Source: an uncultured beta proteobacterium (GTDB lineage Bacteria > Pseudomonadota > Gammaproteobacteria > Burkholderiales > SG8-39). From it: a DNA stretch of 11,252 nt. The notes beneath the pieces are model-generated. The model did not search any database. It saw nothing but the letters and a program-made list of their open reading frames with translations, and had not been told where the DNA came from. The position numbers and the translations under genes are program-made. Positions 1 to 5,764 of this stretch are shown one piece after another. The stretch covers positions 87,700 to 98,951 of the forward strand of contig CADEDU010000019.1 of the NCBI GenBank assembly GCA_902826155.1, written 5' to 3'. Numbering within the stretch: the stretch's first letter is position 1; each line of letters opens with the position of its first letter.

Positions 1-1
1 T

Positions 2-463
2 GGCAACACGCCGGCCGCCGGCGCGGCAGCCAAGCGTGACGGCCTCAAGGGCTTGCTCGGCTTCACCTACATGCCTGGCTCGCAGATCACGCTGATCGGC
101 ACGCAAATCAAGCGTAACGACACGAACTTCACTGGCGGCGGCGACGTGCGTCAGCGTATGTTCGGCCTCGGTTGGGAGCACACGTTCGGCCCGGTCCAGG
201 TGTTCGCGCAGTACGGCCGTGTAGGCAAGGCGAGCGGTTGCACGACCTCGACGAGCTGTGACGACACCCAGGCGAACGCCTACATGGGTGGCGTACGGTA
301 CAACCTGTCGAAGCGCACGGCGGTGTACGCCTCGTACAACGCGGTCAGGAACAAGCAGAACATGGACGTCGACTATCAGGGCGGCTCGATCACCTCGGCT
401 AACCCGATGGCCAACGGCGCCGACCCGCGGATCATCGGGCTGGGCGTGTGGCACCAGTTCTGA
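2..463 (+). CDS. Gram-negative trimeric porin, C-terminal part (5' end outside window)
   Basis: This is an outer-membrane general diffusion porin of the betaproteobacterial type (16-strand beta-barrel trimers that pass small hydrophilic solutes). Only the last 153 residues are visible and the reading frame is open from base 2, so the gene starts upstream of the window. The protein shows alternating beta-strand segments such as GLLGFTYMPGSQITLIGTQI and RYNLSKRTAVYASYNAV. It ends in GLGVWHQF, with the terminal Phe that the BAM complex recognises in barrel proteins. A CTTSTSC stretch near residue 83 sits in what should be a surface loop, and its two Cys could form a loop disulfide (inference). 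A strong intrinsic terminator follows 27 bases after the stop, so this gene is probably its own transcription unit. Substrate specificity cannot be read from this part. Confidence 0.93.
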   Translation, partial: GNTPAAGAAAKRDGLKGLLGFTYMPGSQITLIGTQIKRNDTNFTGGGDVRQRMFGLGWEHTFGPVQVFAQYGRVGKASGCTTSTSCDDTQANAYMGGVRYNLSKRTAVYASYNAVRNKQNMDVDYQGGSITSANPMANGADPRIIGLGVWHQF

Positions 464-490
464 TCGACGCAAGTCGAGTCTGAACGTGAA

Positions 491-518
491 ACGGGCGCTT
501 CGGCGCCCGTTTTTCTTT
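491..518 (+). terminator. Intrinsic terminator of the porin gene
   Basis: A perfect 8-bp stem (ACGGGCGC at 491-498 with GCGCCCGT at 503-510) carries a very stable TTCG tetraloop and is followed by TTTTCTTT. It lies 27 bases after the porin stop codon. The downstream T-tract is present only in the plus direction. Confidence 0.93.
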
Positions 519-636
519 GATGGCCGCCCCGCGCGATGGTCTGCACCACGTATTGCCCGGCTGCGGTTGCGTGCTGGTCCTCTGCGGCGTGCTGATTCCA
601 TGCGCGCCCGGCATCCCGCTCCCTCCAGCGTCGGCG

Positions 637-665
637 ATGACGAGCGGCGTCCGCTTCGGTATTGT
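637..665 (+). promoter_or_regulatory. Candidate promoter for the oxygenase-coq7 pair
   Basis: A possible sigma-70 promoter: ATGACG at 637-642 (4 of 6), a 17-base spacer, then TATTGT at 660-665 (4 of 6). The predicted start of transcription would lie about 20 bases before the ATG at 695. The match is only moderate. It is reported because the porin terminator upstream means the pair needs a promoter somewhere in 519-694. The rest of that stretch shows nothing recognisable. Confidence 0.35.
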
Positions 666-694
666 CACGGTGTCTCGATGCAAACGGTGCCACC

Positions 695-1318
695 ATGCCG
701 ACCCAAGTGAATCTCGAAGCCCTGTTCCCGGTGATCGTTGCAGTGATCGACGCCGACGATGCGGTGCGCGAATCGATCCGCAAGAAGGTCTACAAATACC
801 TGGAGGGCGCTTCATTCAAGCGTGACGTGTCCCCTTCGCCGATCGAGGCGTTGGAAACGTCGTACTTCTCGAACCGCGCGTTCTTGCGCGATGCCGAACT
901 CGATGAGCTGGAACACCACGTCATCGGCTCGGCCGAGGAGTTCATGCGCTGGTTCGGCGTGCACAACTACCCGCTCGAGATCGAGCGCTCGTGGATCAAC
1001 ATCTTCCGCCCGGGCATGCAGGAGATGCAGCACGCGCACGAAGGCAGCGTGCTGTCGTGCTCCTACTACGTGGAGGCGCCCGAGAACTGCGGCGACTTCG
1101 TGATCCAAGATCCGATCGGCGCGCGACGCGCTCATCGCGCGTTCACCAACACCTACGTGAACACGCCGCAGACGATGCAGCAGTATTCGTATCCGCCCAA
1201 GGCGGGGCGGATGCTCATGTTCGAGTCGTGGCTGCCGCACGCAGTGCTCGGCAACAAGTCGGGCAAGGTGCGCATTTCGATCGCCATGAACCTGCGTCGC
1301 AAGGGAACTGGCCGATGA
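695..1318 (+). CDS. Putative 2OG-Fe(II) oxygenase (TIGR02466 / 2OG-FeII_Oxy_5 type)
   Basis: A 207-residue protein that looks like the small 2-oxoglutarate/Fe(II)-dependent dioxygenase family TIGR02466 (Pfam 2OG-FeII_Oxy_5). Substrates of this family are, as far as I know, mostly undefined. The central motif is [18 protein letters not shown] at residues 112-129, with H113 and H115 at the metal-site position. A QDP follows at 138-140. The distal half has [16 protein letters not shown] (167-182), where H182 is the expected second His ligand, and then RISIAMN with R193 as the likely 2OG carboxylate anchor. An HxH stands where most related enzymes have HxD. The open frame extends to a TTG at 662, but [13 protein letters not shown] from the ATG at 695 begins the conserved-looking part; no clear Shine-Dalgarno is visible. 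Its stop overlaps the coq7 start (ATGA), which implies translational coupling. The function is inferred from family motifs only. Confidence 0.8.
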   Translation: MPTQVNLEALFPVIVAVIDADDAVRESIRKKVYKYLEGASFKRDVSPSPIEALETSYFSNRAFLRDAELDELEHHVIGSAEEFMRWFGVHNYPLEIERSWINIFRPGMQEMQHAHEGSVLSCSYYVEAPENCGDFVIQDPIGARRAHRAFTNTYVNTPQTMQQYSYPPKAGRMLMFESWLPHAVLGNKSGKVRISIAMNLRRKGTGR

Positions 1319-1938
1319 GCCTCGATGCGTTGATCAGCGGGTTCGACCGCGCGCTGCGGACGATCGCCGGGGTTGCGCACGCGGCGCGCCCGAATCCGGC
1401 GGGCGATTCGCCCGAGCCGGAGCTCAGTGATGTCGAGCGACGCCACGCGGCGGCGCTGATGCGCATCAACCACTGCGGCGAAGTGTGCGCGCAGGCGTTG
1501 TATCAGGGTCAGGCGCTCGCGACGAAGGATCCTGCCGTGCAAGTCGCGCTGGCACGCTCGGCAAGCGAGGAAGAAGATCATCTGGCCTGGTGCCAGACGC
1601 GTATCGCGGAGCTTGGCGGGCGCACCAGTGTGCTCAATCCGCTGTGGTACGCCGGGTCACTCGCGATCGGCTTTGCTGCCGGAAAACTCGGCGATCAGTG
1701 GAATCTTGGATTTCTGCGGGAGACCGAGCGCCAGGTCGAAACGCACCTGCAAGGTCATCTGGAGCGGCTCAGCCCGCACGACACCAAGACCCGCTCGATC
1801 ATTGCGACGATGCAGCTCGATGAGATCAATCACGCCCGCACGGCAGAGGCGCTCGGTGCGAGCGAGTTGCCGGCGCCGGTGCGTCTCGCGATGCGGCTCT
1901 CGTCGCGCGTGATGACCGGCGTCACGTACTACGTCTGA
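1315..1938 (+). CDS. coq7: 2-polyprenyl-3-methyl-6-methoxy-1,4-benzoquinone monooxygenase (demethoxyubiquinone hydroxylase)
   Basis: Coq7 is a membrane-associated di-iron monooxygenase that hydroxylates demethoxyubiquinone at C6, the last hydroxylation in ubiquinone synthesis. The 207-residue protein has the four-helix ferritin-like ligand set: E56 in INHCGEV, E86xxH89 in SEEEDHL, E142 in [10 protein letters not shown], and E170xxH173 in DEINHA. The duplicated E/ExxH pattern and the length fit bacterial Coq7. A hydrophobic stretch near 109-123 ([15 protein letters not shown]) fits the membrane-binding, quinone-entry region. The ATG at 1315 overlaps the stop of the upstream oxygenase by 4 bases, so the two are very likely co-transcribed and translationally coupled. 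The gene converges on the OsmC-like gene, with a 72-base gap in which I see no clear terminator. Confidence 0.95.
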   Translation: MSLDALISGFDRALRTIAGVAHAARPNPAGDSPEPELSDVERRHAAALMRINHCGEVCAQALYQGQALATKDPAVQVALARSASEEEDHLAWCQTRIAELGGRTSVLNPLWYAGSLAIGFAAGKLGDQWNLGFLRETERQVETHLQGHLERLSPHDTKTRSIIATMQLDEINHARTAEALGASELPAPVRLAMRLSSRVMTGVTYYV

Positions 1939-2010
1939 AGGGTCTCGCGCCACTCGCACGGTTCGCTGCGCTCCACGATTGCTCCGTCGGCATACCGGCA
2001 CGTATCCGAT

Positions 2011-2460
2011 TCAATCTCCGGAAACCTGACTGGTTGCCGCCGTGGGTTCCTCGATGATCTCGTAGTCGTGCGTGATCTCGGCGGTCTTGCCGAGCATGAT
2101 CGAGGCAGAGCAGTATTTCTGGTGCGAGAGCTTGATTGCGTGCTCCACCGTCGCTCGCTTCACGTTGCGCCCGCGCACGACGAAATGCATGTGGATCTTC
2201 GTGAAGACCTTCGGGTCGGTCGGCGCGCGCTCCGAAGTCAGGCGCACCTGACAGCCCGTGATGTCCTGGCGGCTGCGTTTGAGGATCATCAGCACGTCGA
2301 TCGCGGTACATCCGCCAGTGCCCGCTAGCACCGTTTCCATCGGACGAGGGCCGACGTTTCTGCCGCCTACATCAGGCGCGGCGTCCATGACGAACGCATG
2401 GCCGCTACTGGTTTCAGCCACGAATGCCATGCCGTCGACCCACTTGATCGTGCAATCCAT
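2011..2460 (-). CDS. OsmC/Ohr-family protein (YhfA-like)
   Basis: A 149-residue OsmC-superfamily protein. Family members are small dimeric thiol enzymes, and several reduce organic hydroperoxides. The two signature cysteines are both present: C51 in AGTGGCTAIDV and C117 in HQKYCSAS. E42 in RPMETVLAG is at the position of the conserved helix glutamate. The sequence pattern (GGCTAIDV, then an ILKRSRQD stretch) is closer to the YhfA-like branch than to classical Ohr, so substrate and reductant are unknown. The start is well supported: AAGGAG lies on the minus strand at 2476-2471, 10 bases before the ATG at 2460. An OxyR-like half site lies upstream at 2501-2515, which would fit oxidative-stress control (inference). 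The gene is transcribed away from rplM and toward coq7. Confidence 0.92.
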   Translation of the reverse strand: MDCTIKWVDGMAFVAETSSGHAFVMDAAPDVGGRNVGPRPMETVLAGTGGCTAIDVLMILKRSRQDITGCQVRLTSERAPTDPKVFTKIHMHFVVRGRNVKRATVEHAIKLSHQKYCSASIMLGKTAEITHDYEIIEEPTAATSQVSGD

Positions 2461-2500
2461 GTCGGCTTCGCTCCTTGCTGTACGGATTCCAATTCTTCTA

Positions 2501-2515
2501 ATAGATTGATTCTAT
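2501..2515. promoter_or_regulatory. OxyR-like half operator upstream of the OsmC-like gene
   Basis: ATAG-N7-CTAT (ATAG at 2501-2504, CTAT at 2512-2515) matches one half of the known OxyR operator pattern ATAGnTnnnAnCTAT except at the inner A. It sits 41 bases upstream of the OsmC-like ATG and overlaps a minus-strand TAGAAT (2514-2509, 5 of 6 to the -10 consensus) that has no good -35. The expected second half site is not convincing, so this may be chance in an AT-rich patch. Confidence 0.35.
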
Positions 2516-2533
2516 AGGCCAATGACTCATTAT
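2506..2533 (+). promoter_or_regulatory. Candidate promoter of the small unit at 2540-2751
   Basis: TTGATT at 2506-2511 (4 of 6), a 16-base spacer, and CATTAT at 2528-2533 (4 of 6). It would start a transcript near 2540 that ends at the terminator at 2721-2751, about 210 bases. The elements are moderate in quality. Support comes mainly from the fact that a plus-strand terminator downstream has no other obvious plus-strand gene to serve. Confidence 0.35.
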
Positions 2534-2568
2534 TCGCACGATCGATCTATTTGTGGTCGGGTGGTCAG

Positions 2569-2721
2569 ATGAATGTGTCACCTGAAATCGAACGAGCAGA
2601 CGAAATTCTTGCGATGCACAAAAGAAATCGCTATGATCCGAGTCGTGGCTGGGTGAGTTGCGAGCTGGTGCGCTTGCCCACAAGGTTGTCTCCTCCACCC
2701 TCCTCCTTTGGTGGAACTTGA
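2569..2721 (+). CDS. Possible 50-residue small protein, or sRNA region
   Basis: An ATG-started 50-codon frame: MNVSPEIERADEILAMHKRN in the first 20 residues, a charged, probably helical half, followed by a Pro/Ser-rich tail (LSPPPSSFGGT). GGGTGG at 2560-2565 could serve as a poor ribosome-binding site. The stop codon directly abuts a strong terminator hairpin. I recognise no family. Codon use (AAA, AGA, ACA, TAT, CTT) is less GC-biased than in the neighbours, which argues either for a recently acquired or weakly selected gene or for a non-coding transcript. The stretch 2651-2700 can also form short helices (GGGTG at 2651-2655 with CACCC at 2696-2700), so a small RNA is an equal alternative. 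Confidence 0.3.
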   Translation: MNVSPEIERADEILAMHKRNRYDPSRGWVSCELVRLPTRLSPPPSSFGGT

Positions 2722-2751
2722 CGCGACCCGCAACGGGTCGCGTTTCTTTTT
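2721..2751 (+). terminator. Strong intrinsic terminator with no annotated upstream gene
   Basis: A perfect 10-bp stem (ACGCGACCCG at 2721-2730, CGGGTCGCGT at 2734-2743) with a CAA loop, followed by TTCTTTTT. The T-tract is only on the plus side. The nearest upstream plus-strand gene is coq7, which is separated from it by an opposing gene, so a separate short transcript must end here. Confidence 0.88.
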
Positions 2752-2882
2752 CCGGGCTCGAAAGCCTCGCAAGCCCACAGCAAGGCGCTCCTAGCTCGAC
2801 GAGGCGATGCTTTGGACACTGGCCGGCCCTCGCTCTCCTCCCCTAGGTCGCCTCCATAACCGCGCTTACATGCCGAGTGTAA

Positions 2883-2912
2883 TTGACGGCCTAGACCCCA
2901 GCTCACTAGAAT
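2883..2912 (+). promoter_or_regulatory. Promoter of the rplM-rpsI operon
   Basis: TTGACG at 2883-2888 (5 of 6), an 18-base spacer, and TAGAAT at 2907-2912 (5 of 6). Transcription would begin near 2919, giving a 5' leader of about 190 bases before the rplM ATG. Between the terminator at 2751 and this promoter I see nothing else. Confidence 0.65.
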
Positions 2913-2972
2913 CACGGGTTCGCTCGCGCGCTGCGTTGCGCCACGCTTGTATCCGGCGACAACTTGAATTCG

Positions 2973-3087
2973 CTCGGTGTGCGAGAGCTGCCGACCGCGG
3001 CAGTGAATAGGCCCGCTGATCCGCGGGCGTCAGCAGGCGGTCGGTTCAATCCGCAACGCGTCTCTTCTTCTCTCGAGTCCTCGACTC
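2973..3087 (+). promoter_or_regulatory. Structured 5' leader of rplM with mutually exclusive helices
   Basis: Several hairpins lie between the promoter and rplM: CTCG/CGAG at 2973-2985, CTGCCG/CGGCAG at 2988-3003 (6 bp, 4-base loop), GCCCGC/GCGGGC at 3011-3028 (6 bp), and GAGTC/GACTC at 3075-3087. CCGACCGC (2991-2998) can instead pair over 8 bp with GCGGTCGG (3037-3044), enclosing the 3011-3028 hairpin and breaking the 2988-3003 one. In E. coli the rplM-rpsI operon is known to be autorepressed by L13 through its mRNA leader. Whether this leader does the same is inference. Confidence 0.45.
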
Positions 3088-3110
3088 AAGCCCGGAATTA
3101 ATTTCAGGTC

Positions 3111-3545
3111 ATGCGTACATTCGTTGCCAAGCCTCACGAGGTCCGACGCGACTGGTTCATTGTCGATGCCACCGACAAGGTTCTCGGCCGCCTCGCCGCA
3201 GAAATCGCCCGACGCTTACGCGGCAAGCACAAGCCCGAGTTCACTCCGCATGTGGACACCGGCGACTACATCGTGGTCGTCAATGCCGCGAAGTTGCGCG
3301 TCACCGGCGACAAGGCCGAACAGAAGATCTACTACCGGTTCAGTGGGTATCCGGGAGGTTTGAAAGAAACCACGTTCGCCAAGGTGCACGCGCGGTTTCC
3401 CGACCGGGTGCTGGAGGTCGCCGTCAAGGGCATGCTTCCGAAGGGTCCGCTCGGCTATGCGATGCTCAAGAAGCTAAAGATCTATGGCGGCACGGAGCAT
3501 CCGCACACTGCTCAGCAGCCCAAGCCGCTCGAAGTGGCTGCATAA
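3111..3545 (+). CDS. rplM: 50S ribosomal protein L13
   Basis: L13 is an early-assembly 50S protein that binds 23S rRNA. The 144 residues match the family closely: [10 protein letters not shown] at the N-terminus, [19 protein letters not shown], the rRNA-binding [18 protein letters not shown], and the signature [18 protein letters not shown] (105-122) with YGGTEHPH after it. Bacterial L13 is usually about 142 residues. The start at 3111 is the only reasonable one. The only Shine-Dalgarno-like bases are AGG at 3106-3108, too close to the ATG to be ideal, so translation may depend on the leader. It is followed 30 bases later by rpsI in the universal rplM-rpsI pair. Confidence 0.98.
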   Translation: MRTFVAKPHEVRRDWFIVDATDKVLGRLAAEIARRLRGKHKPEFTPHVDTGDYIVVVNAAKLRVTGDKAEQKIYYRFSGYPGGLKETTFAKVHARFPDRVLEVAVKGMLPKGPLGYAMLKKLKIYGGTEHPHTAQQPKPLEVAA

Positions 3546-3575
3546 ACACGTATCGACGATTTGGAGACAACTAGC

Positions 3576-3968
3576 ATGATCGGGAATCACAACTACGGGA
3601 CTGGTCGTCGCAAGAGTTCCGTTGCCCGTGTGTTCATCAAGGCAGGTGGCGGGAAGTTTCAGGTGAACGGCAAACCGATCGATGAGTACTTCGGTCGCGA
3701 GACGGGGCGCATGATCGTGCGGCAACCCCTGGCCCTGACGAACAACCTGAGCACATTCGATATCCAGGTGAACGTGAACGGCGGCGGTGAGGCCGGGCAG
3801 GCAGGAGCAGTGCGTCACGGCCTGACGCGCGCTTTGATCGACTACGATGCAACGCTGAAGCCGGCGCTCTCGCAGGCGGGCCTCGTCACGCGCGATGCAC
3901 GTGAGGTCGAGCGAAAGAAGGTTGGCCTTCACAAGGCACGTCGCCGCAAGCAGTTCTCGAAGCGCTAG
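3576..3968 (+). CDS. rpsI: 30S ribosomal protein S9
   Basis: S9 sits in the head of the 30S subunit, and its C-terminal tail reaches the P-site tRNA. The 130-residue length is exact for the family. Visible hallmarks are [14 protein letters not shown] near the N-terminus, [19 protein letters not shown], and [14 protein letters not shown] followed by the basic tail [12 protein letters not shown] ending in the conserved SKR. The frame is open to a TTG at 3561, but the ATG at 3576 has GGAG at 3563-3566 with a 9-base spacer and gives the normal N-terminus. Co-transcribed with rplM; a terminator follows at 4025. Confidence 0.98.
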   Translation: MIGNHNYGTGRRKSSVARVFIKAGGGKFQVNGKPIDEYFGRETGRMIVRQPLALTNNLSTFDIQVNVNGGGEAGQAGAVRHGLTRALIDYDATLKPALSQAGLVTRDAREVERKKVGLHKARRRKQFSKR

Positions 3969-4024
3969 CCGATCCCCGGCGCGCGAGGCCCAGCCCCGCA
4001 CATCGCGCCTTCCGTGCTTCATCA

Positions 4025-4055
4025 AAGGGCCGCCCCGAGGCGGCCCTTGTGTTTG
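4025..4055 (+). terminator. Intrinsic terminator of rplM-rpsI
   Basis: A perfect 10-bp stem (AAGGGCCGCC at 4025-4034, GGCGGCCCTT at 4039-4048) with a CCGA tetraloop, followed by GTGTTTG. The T-tract is short and interrupted but the stem is strong. It lies 56 bases after the rpsI stop. Confidence 0.85.
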
Positions 4056-4060
4056 CGCGG

Positions 4061-4096
4061 TTGACACAGTCCGACGTCGGCGCACAATGCCGTCGG
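4061..4096 (+). promoter_or_regulatory. Promoter with palindromic spacer, upstream of the DUF6776-bactofilin pair
   Basis: A perfect TTGACA (4061-4066), a 16-base spacer, and CACAAT (4083-4088, 4 of 6). The spacer holds a perfect 10-bp palindrome CCGACGTCGG (4071-4080). CGTCGG recurs at 4091-4096 just after the -10, so CCGACG/CGTCGG arms flank the -10 box. This is a plausible operator position. Transcription would start near 4095 and leave a leader of about 220 bases (to 4314) in which I find no convincing gene, tRNA or known riboswitch. Confidence 0.6.
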
Positions 4097-4314
4097 ATAT
4101 CTGGGTGCGGCTCGGCGACCAGCGGTTCGATTCGTTCTGAGGCGAATGCGATAAACGCGCGTTGTCGATGCGCACCTCGCAGTCTCGGGAATTCGTGCAG
4201 TGCCCGCTCCGCGCCTACAAGCAAACCCTCTCATACGTTCACTTTCCCACCCATGGTGCGTCCAGCGAGCCCGGTTTTCGCGGCGCCTCAGGTCTCAGGG
4301 GTGATCTGAACCCC

Positions 4315-5067
4315 ATGCGTTGGACTCCTCGTATGCTGAATCGGCGCGCGCGCGGTTTGGGTTCGCGGCCGGTATCGATCAGGACGCAGTTGCCGTGGTA
4401 TTGGCGATCGTCGCTCGTTTCCGTGGTCGCCATTGCATTCCTCTTATGCGGATACGGCATGTACGAACTCGGCCGTCGCCTCGGGGGTACCTATAGCGAA
4501 GACGGCGAGCGGGAGCGCTCGGAACTGCGCACACGCGTGTCGTCGTTGGAGGCGGAACTCGGGCAACTGCGCTCGCTGGCCTTCTCGAGCGACAGCCGTC
4601 TGCAGGTCGAGAAAACGGCGCAATCACAACTCGCCAGCCAGTTGAAGATGGTCGAGGAAGAGAATGCGCGCATGAAGGAAGAGCTCGCGTTCTTCGAAAA
4701 CATCGTGCCCGGCGGCAAAGACGACCGGCTGACGATTCATCGATTCCGAGTCGAACCGAACGGCGTTCCGGGTGAATACCGCTATCGCATGCTGGTTCTG
4801 GCGGGTGCCGCGCGCGAGGACCGGGAGTTCAATGGCAGTGTTCAACTTGTGCTGAACACGCAGCGCGAAGAACGCAATACCGTGATCACGCTGCCCGAGA
4901 ACCGGGGCGCGTCCGATCCCAGTTTCCGGCTGCGCTTCAAGCGCATGCATCGGGTCGAGGGGTCGTTCCGCATCGATCCGGGGGTGAAGATCCGCTCGGT
5001 ACAGATTCGCGTCCTGGAGCAGGGCTCGAACCAGCCGCGGGCAACTGAGAACTACACGCTTTCCTAG
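4315..5067 (+). CDS. DUF6776-type membrane-anchored coiled-coil protein
   Basis: A 250-residue protein with one N-terminal transmembrane helix (about 33-52, SLVSVVAIAFLLCGYGMYEL), a coiled coil (about 62-128, rich in E, R, Q, L), and a beta-rich C-terminal domain (about 137-250). Basic residues before the helix suggest that the C-terminal part faces the periplasm. The architecture and its place between rpsI and a bactofilin fit the uncharacterised DUF6776 family as I remember it. The start at 4315 has AGGGGTGA at 4297-4304, about 10 bases upstream; the frame is open further up to 4162, but that extension has no family features. A bactofilin follows 58 bases downstream in the same direction, so a shared role in envelope or cytoskeletal organisation is plausible but unproven. 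Confidence 0.8.
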   Translation: MRWTPRMLNRRARGLGSRPVSIRTQLPWYWRSSLVSVVAIAFLLCGYGMYELGRRLGGTYSEDGERERSELRTRVSSLEAELGQLRSLAFSSDSRLQVEKTAQSQLASQLKMVEEENARMKEELAFFENIVPGGKDDRLTIHRFRVEPNGVPGEYRYRMLVLAGAAREDREFNGSVQLVLNTQREERNTVITLPENRGASDPSFRLRFKRMHRVEGSFRIDPGVKIRSVQIRVLEQGSNQPRATENYTLS

Positions 5068-5125
5068 GCTGCGCGCATCTGAAATTCTTTGGGCCGTGCA
5101 CCGGCCCACCTACGGGAGAATGACC

Positions 5126-5539
5126 ATGTTCGGGAAGAAATCCGCAGCGCCGCAGACCAAGATCGACAGCCTGATCGGAGCCGGCACGCGTGTCGACGGC
5201 AGCATCTCCTTCACCGGTGGCCTGAGGATCGACGGTACCGTGCATGGCGACGTGATTGGAGCGAGCGGACAGGAGTCCACATTGGTCGTGAGTGAACAGG
5301 CCACCGTGGAAGGCGAGATCCGTGTCGGGCACGTGGTCGTGAACGGTGCGGTCAAAGGGCCGATCTACGCGTCGGAAACATTGGAGCTGCAGCCTCGCTG
5401 CCGCGTGACCGGCGACGTGCACTACAACTCGCTCGAGATGCATCTCGGCGCGATCGTCGACGGACATCTCATGCACGGCGGGGACTACCAAGAACGTCCC
5501 GTCGAACTGCGCGTCGCCGCACGCGGTAACGGATCCTGA
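5126..5539 (+). CDS. Bactofilin (polymer-forming cytoskeletal protein)
   Basis: Bactofilins self-assemble without nucleotide into filaments or sheets, often at the inner membrane, and act in cell shape and local cell-wall synthesis. The 137-residue protein has the typical short N-tail MFGKKSAAPQTKIDSLIGAG, then a right-handed beta-helix core (about 18-117) with repeated turns such as GGLRIDGTVHGDV, SEQATVEGEIRVGHVVVNG and PRCRVTGDVHYN, and a short disordered C-tail. The ATG at 5126 is chosen because GGGAG at 5114-5118 lies 7 bases upstream; the in-frame ATG at 5120 is too close to it, and the GTG at 5096 adds a non-family extension. It lies downstream of the DUF6776 gene, probably in one operon, and near murein-turnover genes (M23, anmK). 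Confidence 0.93.
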   Translation: MFGKKSAAPQTKIDSLIGAGTRVDGSISFTGGLRIDGTVHGDVIGASGQESTLVVSEQATVEGEIRVGHVVVNGAVKGPIYASETLELQPRCRVTGDVHYNSLEMHLGAIVDGHLMHGGDYQERPVELRVAARGNGS

Positions 5540-5552
5540 TCAGGCGTTCGCT

Positions 5553-5576
5553 GCGCTTCACCGCGGCGTGAAGCGC
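5553..5576. repeat. Inverted repeat after the bactofilin gene
   Basis: GCGCTTCA (5553-5560) pairs perfectly with TGAAGCGC (5569-5576), and an extra C-G pair extends the stem to 9 bp with a 6-base loop. It starts 14 bases after the bactofilin stop. No T-tract follows on either strand, so it is either a poor terminator or an mRNA 3'-end protecting hairpin. Between it and the erpA promoter (5577-5713) I see nothing recognisable. Confidence 0.5.
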
Positions 5577-5713
5577 GCTGACCGAAGTTGAAGCGGCCCT
5601 CGATCGGCCATACCTTTGTCCCAGGGGGCGGGTTGAATCTCCCGACGGACAATGCGGGAAAGGCGGTGTGCGCATCGGACCAATCGGAATCTCGTGTTTA
5701 ATGACCCTTGTGT

Positions 5714-5742
5714 TTGACCCCTGGACGAGCGCGATGAATAAT
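5714..5742 (+). promoter_or_regulatory. Promoter of erpA
   Basis: TTGACC (5714-5719, 5 of 6), a 17-base spacer, and AATAAT (5737-5742, 5 of 6). Start of transcription is predicted near 5749, giving a very short leader of about 16 bases before the ATG at 5765, with GGAGG at 5756-5760. No convincing IscR site was seen around it. Confidence 0.65.
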
Positions 5743-5764
5743 CGCCGGGTCCCATGGAGGTGCT

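Noticed and set aside
2807..3010. 67-codon ORF between the small-unit terminator and rplM
   Set aside because: It overlaps the rplM promoter and leader hairpins, begins with TTG without a ribosome-binding site, and its translation looks random.
3042..3053. GGTTCAATCC resembling a tRNA T-loop
   Set aside because: The flanking bases do not form the 5-bp T-stem, and no acceptor or anticodon arm can be drawn around it.
4120..4131. GGTTCGATTC resembling a tRNA T-loop downstream of the 4061 promoter
   Set aside because: The T-stem fails at the second pair and no cloverleaf fits, so this is not a tRNA.
3474..4175. Long minus-strand ORF (233 codons) opposite rplM/rpsI
   Set aside because: It runs antisense through rplM's end and all of rpsI, and its translation has no domain or membrane logic. 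It is a by-product of GC-rich codon bias in the real genes.
5690..5745. IscR operator upstream of erpA
   Set aside because: The TGACCC pair does not match the type 1 or type 2 IscR patterns in both half sites.
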